Shown: positions 14,261 to 19,074 of the stretch, piece after piece
Layout: every line of letters begins with the position of its first letter
Numbering within the stretch: position 1 is the first letter of the stretch
Source: Thermoleophilia bacterium
GTDB lineage: Bacteria > Actinomycetota > Thermoleophilia > Gaiellales > Gaiellaceae
Length of the DNA: 19,074 bases
Assembly: GCA_025934335.1 (NCBI GenBank)
Contig: JAICYG010000037.1
Span: 1-19,074, forward strand
Direction of reading: 5' to 3'
Notes under the pieces: generated by a model
What the model was told of the DNA's origin: nothing
The model's database searches: none
Seen by the model: the letters and a program-made list of their open reading frames with translations, nothing else
Made by a program: the position numbers and the translations under genes

Positions 14261-14267
14261 TATCCTA
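14261..14267. promoter_or_regulatory. overlapping divergent -10 elements (small peptide gene / deoB)
   Basis: TATCCTA reads TATCCT on the plus strand, 6 nt before GTG 14273, and TAGGAT on the minus strand, 12 nt before the deoB ATG 14249. The two hexamers share five base pairs, in a 23-bp intergenic space. No convincing -35 is seen on either side. Confidence 0.6.
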
Positions 14268-14272
14268 GTTTC

Positions 14273-14413
14273 GTGGCGAACGTACTCGGACTGATCGGGA
14301 TCGCCCTGTTCATCGTCGCGATCATCTCGCTCGCGGCAGGCGTCACATGGGTCGTGGTGCGCTTCAGCCCCAACCCGAACCGCAAGAAGCAGCGCGCGAG
14401 CGCCGAGAGTTAG
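14273..14413 (+). CDS. 46-aa single-pass membrane peptide
   Basis: A very small gene between deoB and ald. From GTG 14273 to TAG 14413 it encodes V-A-N-V-L-G-L-I-G-I, one hydrophobic helix at about residues 3-29 (Ile/Ala/Val-rich, ending T-W-V-V-V), then a basic tail F-S-P-N-P-N-R-K-K-Q-R-A. The helix followed by Arg/Lys predicts the C-terminus in the cytoplasm. Support for a real gene: it has codon use like its neighbours, fills the gap between two genes almost exactly, ends 6 nt before the convergent ald stop, and has the best leaderless promoter in the window (TATCCT, 6 nt spacer). Small one-helix proteins like this occur in many actinobacteria without known function. I do not assign one. 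Confidence 0.68.
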   Translation: MANVLGLIGIALFIVAIISLAAGVTWVVVRFSPNPNRKKQRASAES

Positions 14414-14419
14414 GACGCC

Positions 14420-15541
14420 CTAGACGGCGCTGAGCGGTACGACGTCGACGAGCGGCGTGTAGTCGAGCCCGTGCGCTTCGGCGACCGCCTCGTACGTGAG
14501 CTTGCCGTCGATCACGTTGACGCCCTTCGCGAGCGCCGGGTCCGCGGCCACCGCCGCCCGCAGGCCGTGGTCGGCGATCGCCTCGACGTACGGCAGGGTC
14601 GCGTTCGTCAGCGCCTTCGTCGAGGTAATCGGCACGGCACCCGGCATGTTCGCAACGCAGTAGTGCGTGACGCCGTCGACGACGTAGACGGGATCGGCGT
14701 GCGTGGTCGCGTGCGAGGTCTCGAAACAGCCGCCCTGGTCGATCGCGACGTCGACGACGACCGCGCCGTCCTTCATCGTCGCGATCATCTCGCGCGTCAC
14801 GAGCTTCGGCGCGACGGCCCCCGGAATCAGGACGGCGCCGACGACGAGATCCGCGTCCTCGACGGAGGCGGCGACCTGCAGGCTCGAGCTCATCAGCAGC
14901 GTCACGCGACCGGAGAGCACCTCCTCGAGGTGGCGCATGCGGTCGATCGAGCGCTCGAGGATCGTCACGTGCGCCCCGAGCCCGAGCGCGATCACGGCCG
15001 CGTTGTACCCGACGACGCCGCCGCCGACGATCACGACCTTGCCCGGTGCGACGCCGGGGACGCCGCCGAGCAGGAGGCCGCGGCCGCCCATCGGCTTCTC
15101 CAGGAAGTACGCGCCCGCCTGCGATGCGAGACGACCGGCGACCTCGGACATCGGCGCGAGCAGCGGCAGCGTCCGCCCCACCTCGACCGTCTCGTACGCG
15201 ACGGCGGTGATGCCCGAGTCGATCAGCACGCGCGTCAGCGGCTCGTCGGCGGCGATATGCAGGTACGTGAAGAGGATCAGGCCTTCGCGCAGGCGCCGGT
15301 ACTCCGGCTCGATCGGCTCCTTGACCTTGAGCACGAGGTCGGAGCCCTCCCACACCTCGTCGACCGGGACGATGCGCGCCCCGACGCGCTCGTAGTCGCC
15401 GTCGGGGAAGGCGCTGCCGGCGCCGGCACCCCGCTCGACCGCGACGTCGTGACCGCGATTGATCAGCTCGAGCGCGCCCGCCGGCGTCAGCGCAACACGG
15501 TACTCGTCCGGCTTGATCTCCTTCGCGACACCGATCTTCAT
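14420..15541 (-). CDS. ald: alanine dehydrogenase
   Basis: 373 aa, normal length. NAD-dependent reversible oxidative deamination of L-alanine to pyruvate and ammonium, in the cytoplasm. It starts at ATG 15541 (M-K-I-G-V-A-K-E-I-K). Substrate residues are Arg15 in DEYRVALTP, Lys75 in LKVKEP and His96 in YLHIAAD. The NAD site is IVGGGVVGYNAA at 171-182. Catalytic Asp268 lies in VDVAIDQGGC, followed by THADPVY and YCVANMPGAVP (about 294-304). It follows the Nudix gene by 12 nt; the Nudix TAG stop is the start of a TAGGCT hexamer placed 9 nt before this ATG. By supplying pyruvate it is metabolically close to the PPDK encoded at the window start, though they are not in one operon. Confidence 0.97.
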   Translation of the reverse strand: MKIGVAKEIKPDEYRVALTPAGALELINRGHDVAVERGAGAGSAFPDGDYERVGARIVPVDEVWEGSDLVLKVKEPIEPEYRRLREGLILFTYLHIAADEPLTRVLIDSGITAVAYETVEVGRTLPLLAPMSEVAGRLASQAGAYFLEKPMGGRGLLLGGVPGVAPGKVVIVGGGVVGYNAAVIALGLGAHVTILERSIDRMRHLEEVLSGRVTLLMSSSLQVAASVEDADLVVGAVLIPGAVAPKLVTREMIATMKDGAVVVDVAIDQGGCFETSHATTHADPVYVVDGVTHYCVANMPGAVPITSTKALTNATLPYVEAIADHGLRAAVAADPALAKGVNVIDGKLTYEAVAEAHGLDYTPLVDVVPLSAV

Positions 15542-15550
15542 GCGCGCGGA

Positions 15551-15556
15551 AGCCTA
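15551..15556 (-). promoter_or_regulatory. possible -10 element of ald, overlapping Nudix TAG stop
   Basis: TAGGCT on the minus strand begins with the Nudix stop codon and ends 9 nt before ATG 15541. The spacer is slightly longer than at the best leaderless sites. Confidence 0.38.
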
Positions 15557-16021
15557 CAGATGGCGCGCGAGGAGCAGGAGCCCGGCCAGGGTCTTCGCGT
15601 CCTCGCAGCCGGCGATCAGGCGGTCGAGCTCGGCGACCGGGACGCGGACGACCTCGATCTCCTCGCTTCCCTCGGGGCTCGCGTCGCCCTGCTCGAGGTC
15701 CTTCGCGACGAACAGGTGCAGCTTCTCGTCGCTGTAGCCGGGCGAGGTGAAGAAGGCGGCCACCTCCACCCAGTCGCCGCCGTGCAACCCGGTCTCCTCA
15801 CGGAGTTCGCGCTGCGCTGTCTGGAGCGGCGACTCGCCCTCCTCGACGCCGCCCGCGGGCAGCTCCAGCACCTTCCCGCCGGCGGGTACGCGCTCCTGCC
15901 GCACGAGGGTCACGTGCCCGTCGCGGTCGACCGGCACGATCGCAACGGCCGGGCCGTGGACGACGACGTCGCACCCGTCGCGGCGCTCGACACTGAAGAT
16001 CGCCCCCTCGTACAGCGGCAT
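15554..16021 (-). CDS. Nudix hydrolase, ADP-ribose pyrophosphatase-like
   Basis: 155 aa from ATG 16021. The Nudix box is complete: G57-x5-E63-x7-R71-E72-L-R-E75-E76-T-G78-L, within LPAGGVEEGES and RELREETGL. The segment AFFTSPGYSDEKLHLFVAKD (about 90-109) is typical of the ADP-ribose pyrophosphatase (NudF) branch, which splits ADP-ribose into AMP and ribose 5-phosphate and depends on a Ser/Pro-Gly element after the box. An in-frame TTG at 16027 would add two residues, but the ATG is preferred because CAGGAT ends 7 nt upstream of it. The gene is divergent from the hydroxyacid dehydrogenase with only 17 bp between the two starts. Confidence 0.93.
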   Translation of the reverse strand: MPLYEGAIFSVERRDGCDVVVHGPAVAIVPVDRDGHVTLVRQERVPAGGKVLELPAGGVEEGESPLQTAQRELREETGLHGGDWVEVAAFFTSPGYSDEKLHLFVAKDLEQGDASPEGSEEIEVVRVPVAELDRLIAGCEDAKTLAGLLLLARHL

Positions 16022-16024
16022 CGG

Positions 16025-16034
16025 CAAGATCCTG
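16025..16034. promoter_or_regulatory. overlapping divergent -10 elements (Nudix / hydroxyacid dehydrogenase)
   Basis: CAGGAT on the minus strand (16034 to 16029) is 7 nt before ATG 16021. CAAGAT on the plus strand (16025-16030) is 8 nt before ATG 16039. The hexamers overlap by two bases in a 17-bp intergenic region. Both lack the first consensus T, so this is weaker than the site at 14261. Confidence 0.42.
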
Positions 16035-16038
16035 CCGA

Positions 16039-17040
16039 ATGGTCACGGTCGTCGTCGCGACACCCATCGAGCCCGAGCTCGCCGAGCGCCTGCGTGCCGT
16101 CGACGAGCGGCTCGAGGTGCTCTTCGAGCCGGCGCTGCTGCCGCCGGCCCGCTATCCGTCCGACCACGTCGGAGACCCGGCTTTCGAGCGGACGCCGGAG
16201 CAGCAGGCGCGCTTCACCGAGCTCGTGGCGCGGGCGGAGGTCCTGTTCGGATATCCGCGCGAGGAGCCGGCGCAGATCGCCTGGGCGGTGCGCACGGCGC
16301 CGAGCCTGCGCTTCGTGCAGGCGGTGTTCGCGGGGGCGGGGCAGCAGCTCGCGGCGGCGGGGCTGGCGCACGAGGAACTGGACCGCATCGCCTGGACGAG
16401 CTCGTCGGGCATCCACGCCACTCCCCTCGCCGAATGGAGCCTCTTCGGGATCCTCGCCTTCACGAAGGAGCTGCCGCGGTTGAGCGCAGACAAGGCCGCG
16501 CGCCGCTGGAACCACTATCCGCTCGACGAGCTGCGCGGCACGACCCTCCTCGTTGCCGGCCTGGGCGAGATCGGCCGCGAGGTGGCACGGCTCGGCCGCG
16601 CCTTCGGCATGCGCGTCGTCTCGACGACGCGGACCGAGGGGAATCTGGACGAGTTGCTGCCGCAGGCAGACTCGGTCGTGATCACGCTGCCGCTGACCGA
16701 CGAGACGCACGCGCTCTTCGACCGGCGCAGGATCCGGAGCATGCGGCGCGGCGCGATCCTGGTCAACGTCGGGCGAGGGCCCGTCGTCGACGAGGACGCG
16801 CTCGTGGATGCGCTCCGCGACGGCCACCTGCGCGGAGCCGCACTCGATGTCTACGTCGAGGAGCCGCTGCCGCCGGACAGCCCGCTCTGGGAGCTCGACA
16901 ACGTGATCCTGAGCCCGCACACGGCCGCCTTCTCGACACACGAGAACGAGCGGATCGTCGAGCTCTTCGCAGACAACCTGCGCCGCTACCTCGACGGCCG
17001 CGAGCTGCGCAGCCGGATTCGCACCGATCTCTTCTACTAG
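16039..17040 (+). CDS. D-isomer-specific 2-hydroxyacid dehydrogenase
   Basis: 333 aa from ATG 16039. The NAD(P) site is VAGLGEIGREVARLGRAFGM at 172-191. The family signature is LVNVGRGPVVDEDALVDAL at 241-259. Catalytic residues are Arg246 (VGRG), Glu275 (VEEPL) and His294 (SPHTAAF). The N-terminal substrate lobe has the usual FVQAVFAGAG (92-101), with no ACT domain, so it is not a regulated SerA. It is closest in pattern to GhrA/hydroxypyruvate-reductase-like members. The exact 2-keto acid is unknown. It is followed by the aminopeptidase gene 11 nt later. CAAGAT ends 8 nt before the ATG and overlaps the -10 of the divergent Nudix gene. Confidence 0.95.
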   Translation: MVTVVVATPIEPELAERLRAVDERLEVLFEPALLPPARYPSDHVGDPAFERTPEQQARFTELVARAEVLFGYPREEPAQIAWAVRTAPSLRFVQAVFAGAGQQLAAAGLAHEELDRIAWTSSSGIHATPLAEWSLFGILAFTKELPRLSADKAARRWNHYPLDELRGTTLLVAGLGEIGREVARLGRAFGMRVVSTTRTEGNLDELLPQADSVVITLPLTDETHALFDRRRIRSMRRGAILVNVGRGPVVDEDALVDALRDGHLRGAALDVYVEEPLPPDSPLWELDNVILSPHTAAFSTHENERIVELFADNLRRYLDGRELRSRIRTDLFY

Positions 17041-17043
17041 GAT
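17038..17043 (+). promoter_or_regulatory. -10 element of the aminopeptidase gene, overlapping upstream TAG stop
   Basis: TAGGAT begins with the TAG stop of the hydroxyacid dehydrogenase gene and ends 8 nt before GTG 17052. Confidence 0.42.
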
Positions 17044-17051
17044 CGCGCGCC

Positions 17052-18134
17052 GTGCCGGACCCTCGCGTCGAACGGTATGCAGACCTTCTCCTGGACAACT
17101 GCCTCCGCGTGCAGCCGGGATGGCAGGTGCTCGTGTGGGGCTATCCGCAGGCGCGGCCGCTGCTCGAGGCGGTCCTGCGGGGGCTCGCGCAGCGGGACGC
17201 GTATCCGCTGCTTCGGCTGACGTTCGGCGGCGGGCTCGTTTACCACCGCGAGTGGCTCCGGCACGCATCGCTCGACCGGCTCGCCGAGCCCGCGCCGATC
17301 GACGTCCACGCGCTCGACAACTGCGACGCGCTGCTCGCCGTTGCGGCACCCGAGAACACACGCGACGGGAGCGACGTCGCCTCCGAGCGCACGGCGGCCG
17401 TGAGCGCCGCCTACCGTCGCTCGACCGAGCGCGTGAATGCGAGCGACTTCCCCTGGGTGATGTGCTGGTATCCGACGCCCGCACTCGCGCAGGACGCCGG
17501 GATGACCCTCACGGCGTTCGAGGACTTCCTGTACGGCGCGGTGCTCCTGGACTGGGCGGCAGAGCATGCGCGCCTCTCGCGGTTCGCCGCCCTGTTCGAC
17601 GCGGCCGACGAGGTCCGCGTCGTCGGTGCCGGTACCGACCTACGGCTGTCGCTGCGCGGCCGGCGGATGGAGGTCGACGCCGGAATGGGCAACATCCCGG
17701 GCGGCGAGTTCTTCGGCTGCCCGGTGGAGGACTCCGCAGAAGGCACGATCTCCTTCGACGAGTTCCCGCAGCTGCGGGACGGCCGTCAGCTCCGGGGCGT
17801 CCGACTGCGGTTCGCCGCAGGTCGCGTCGTCGACGCGTCAGCGGACGCCGAGGAGGACTTCCTGATCCGAACGCTCGACACCGACGAGGGCGCGCGCCGC
17901 ATCGGCGAGCTCGGAATCGGCTGCAACCCCGGCATCACCCGCTACATGGGCAACGTCTACTTCGACGAGAAGATCGACGGATCGGTACACGTCGCGCTCG
18001 GGTTCGGGTTCGCCGACCTTGGCGGGACGAACGAGTCCGCGATCCACTGGGATCTCGTCAAGGATCTGCGGGGCGGCGGCCGTATCGAGCTGGACGGCCG
18101 CGTCGTCCAGGAGGGCGGCAAGTGGGTCATCTGA
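17052..18134 (+). CDS. M29-type metallo-aminopeptidase
   Basis: 360 aa from GTG 17052 (V-P-D-P-R-V-E-R-Y-A-D-L-L). The pattern matches thermophilic aminopeptidase T / AmpS (clan MQ, two metal ions). Candidate ligands are Glu219 in GNIPGGEFF, Glu286 in GELGIGCNPG, His313 in VHVALG, and His332 and Asp334 in ESAIHWDLV. The N-terminal domain shows VQPGWQVLVWG near 20-30. In characterised members a Tyr follows the first His by seven residues; here that place is Phe320 (GFGF), so activity may differ. No signal peptide, so intracellular peptide turnover is the likely role. The TAG of the preceding gene begins TAGGAT, 8 nt before the GTG. Its TGA stands one base from the stop of the convergent M20 gene. 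Confidence 0.93.
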   Translation: MPDPRVERYADLLLDNCLRVQPGWQVLVWGYPQARPLLEAVLRGLAQRDAYPLLRLTFGGGLVYHREWLRHASLDRLAEPAPIDVHALDNCDALLAVAAPENTRDGSDVASERTAAVSAAYRRSTERVNASDFPWVMCWYPTPALAQDAGMTLTAFEDFLYGAVLLDWAAEHARLSRFAALFDAADEVRVVGAGTDLRLSLRGRRMEVDAGMGNIPGGEFFGCPVEDSAEGTISFDEFPQLRDGRQLRGVRLRFAAGRVVDASADAEEDFLIRTLDTDEGARRIGELGIGCNPGITRYMGNVYFDEKIDGSVHVALGFGFADLGGTNESAIHWDLVKDLRGGGRIELDGRVVQEGGKWVI

Positions 18135-18135
18135 C

Positions 18136-19074
18136 TCAACCGGGCCGGCGCGCAGCCTCGACGAGCGCGAGCGTGACCTCGACCATCGCCTCCAGGTCGT
18201 CGACGGAGATCCGCTCGTTCGGCGTGTGGATGTCCGTCATGCCGTTCGCGAGGTTCACGACCTCGAGGCCGCGCTCGTTGAACACGTTCGCGTCCGCCGC
18301 GCCGCCGGACAGCTCGTACGTCACCTCGTGGCCGCAGCGCGCGAGCGCGTCGGCGGCGAGCACGACCGCGCGGTCCGACTTCGCGAAGCGGTAGCCGCGG
18401 TAGCTCTTCCGCGCGGTCGTCTGCACGTCGCACTCCCAGAGCCCCGCCGCGAACGTGATCGCGTCCTGCATCTCCTGGATCAGGTCGGCGAGCCGGCGCT
18501 CGTCGTGCGAGCGCGCCTCGGCGACGAACGTGCACCACTCGGGGACGATGTTGCGCGCGGTGCCCCCGGTGATCGTGCCGACGTTCGCGGTCGAGTCCTC
18601 GTCCACGCGCCCGAGCCGCAGCTCGGCGATCGCGCGCGAGGCGGCGGCGATCGCCGACCGGCCCTCCTCCGGGTGCATGCCCGCGTGGGCGGCGCGGCCG
18701 CGGAAGGTCACCTCGAGCTGCTCGGCGAACGGCGCACCGACGATGACCGTGCCGACCGGCGCAGCCTGGTCGTAGACGTAGCCGAGGCGCGCCTGCAGGC
18801 GGGTGTGGTCGAAGGCGTACGCCCCGACGAGGCCGACCTCCTCCTTCGGCGTGAACAGCAGCTCGACGCCGGCATGCGGCCGGCCCTCGGCGAGCAGCCG
18901 CCGGGTGGCGTCGAGCATGGCTGCGACCGCCGATTTGTCGTCGGCGCCGAGGATCGTGTCGCGCGCGTTGCGGACGAAGCCGTCGTCGCCCACCACCGGC
19001 TCGATGTCGTCGGTCGGCGGGACCGTGTCGAGGTGCGCGCAGAAGACGAGCGGCTCGCCGGGGCCGGTCGGCTC
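18136..19074 (-). CDS. M20-family metallopeptidase, PepT/YqjE-like (5' end outside window)
   Basis: The last 312 residues of a zinc peptidase whose start lies beyond position 19074. Numbering from the edge, the first metal motif is FCAHLDTVPP (His14, Asp16), the bridging Asp is in LGADDKSAVA (about 45), and the catalytic Glu is in FTPKEEVGLVGA (78-79). The inserted dimerisation domain begins at about 108 with LEVTFRGRAAHAGMHPEEGR, the usual AHAG element. NVGTITGGTARNIVPEWC follows at about 148-165, and the last ligand His is in GMTDIHTPNERIS near the C-terminus. It resembles tripeptidase PepT and the YqjE branch. It would pair functionally with the neighbouring aminopeptidase in intracellular peptide breakdown, but the genes are convergent. 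Confidence 0.94.
   Translation of the reverse strand, partial: EPTGPGEPLVFCAHLDTVPPTDDIEPVVGDDGFVRNARDTILGADDKSAVAAMLDATRRLLAEGRPHAGVELLFTPKEEVGLVGAYAFDHTRLQARLGYVYDQAAPVGTVIVGAPFAEQLEVTFRGRAAHAGMHPEEGRSAIAAASRAIAELRLGRVDEDSTANVGTITGGTARNIVPEWCTFVAEARSHDERRLADLIQEMQDAITFAAGLWECDVQTTARKSYRGYRFAKSDRAVVLAADALARCGHEVTYELSGGAADANVFNERGLEVVNLANGMTDIHTPNERISVDDLEAMVEVTLALVEAARRPG

Noticed and set aside
14471..16483. 670-aa plus-strand open frame across ald and Nudix genes
   Set aside because: It spans two well-supported opposite-strand genes and shows no domain; antisense shadow.
18132..18138. TGACTCA matching the core of the mutM palindrome
   Set aside because: It is simply the two convergent stop codons (TGA and TCA) around one base; the longer palindrome arms are absent.
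1..19074. Defence island, prophage, IS or biosynthetic cluster
   Set aside because: No transposase, integrase, nuclease-toxin, NRPS/PKS or repeat array was found; gene content is housekeeping with uniform base composition except the mutM palindrome.

Overview
The window is GC-rich (roughly 70% by eye), almost fully coding DNA from a bacterial chromosome. Gene content (single-chain GlyRS, PPDK with its DUF299 regulator, a CGYC mycoredoxin-like protein, a GTG-rich start repertoire, a SigR/SigH-type promoter, leaderless-type starts) points to Actinomycetota, possibly a deep branch such as Thermoleophilia/Gaiellales; the class is a guess, the phylum is better supported. I call 22 protein genes (two cut by the window edges) and see no rRNA, tRNA, CRISPR, IS element or phage gene. 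Only one gap exceeds 100 bp (9860-9991), and it holds two divergent promoters.

Layout. (1) 1-3028, minus: ppsR > 51-aa membrane protein > ppdK, a pyruvate/PEP interconversion unit with its own kinase/pyrophosphorylase regulator. (2) 3057-7147, plus: secreted HExxH protein, double cupin, glycyl-tRNA synthetase, serine esterase. (3) 9859-7105, minus: recO > GNAT acetyltransferase > tail-anchored class III cyclase > polytopic membrane protein. (4) 9992-10246, plus: mycoredoxin-like protein behind a GGAAT-N18-GTT promoter. (5) 14249-10186, minus: deoB > SAM methyltransferase > deoA > mutM, i.e. nucleoside salvage followed by oxidised-base repair. (6) 14273-14413, plus: 46-aa membrane peptide. (7) 16021-14420, minus: Nudix hydrolase > alanine dehydrogenase. 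(8) 16039-18134, plus: D-2-hydroxyacid dehydrogenase > M29-type aminopeptidase. (9) 19074-18136, minus: M20-family peptidase, cut by the window edge.

The genes are mostly housekeeping. The unusual layer is how expression is arranged. Almost every start falls into one of two classes: a -10-like hexamer (xAxxxT, often TAGNNT) ending 6-8 nt before the start codon, which implies a leaderless mRNA, or a 4-nt stop/start overlap (GTGA or TTGA) implying translational coupling. I found no well-spaced Shine-Dalgarno sequence that is needed to explain a start. Three divergent gene pairs are separated by only 17, 23 and 28 bp and carry interlocking or adjoining -10 elements. Several tandem genes appear to use the TAG stop codon of the upstream gene as the first three bases of their own -10 hexamer. 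No intrinsic terminator (GC hairpin plus T-run) is visible anywhere, and convergent genes overlap or abut.

I did not find a self-contained new defence or biosynthetic system. The candidates most worth following up are the compact leaderless/divergent promoter architecture, the SigR-type promoter on the mycoredoxin gene, the AT-rich palindrome inside mutM, the small membrane protein inserted between ppsR and ppdK, and the tail-anchored cyclase with an altered active site.
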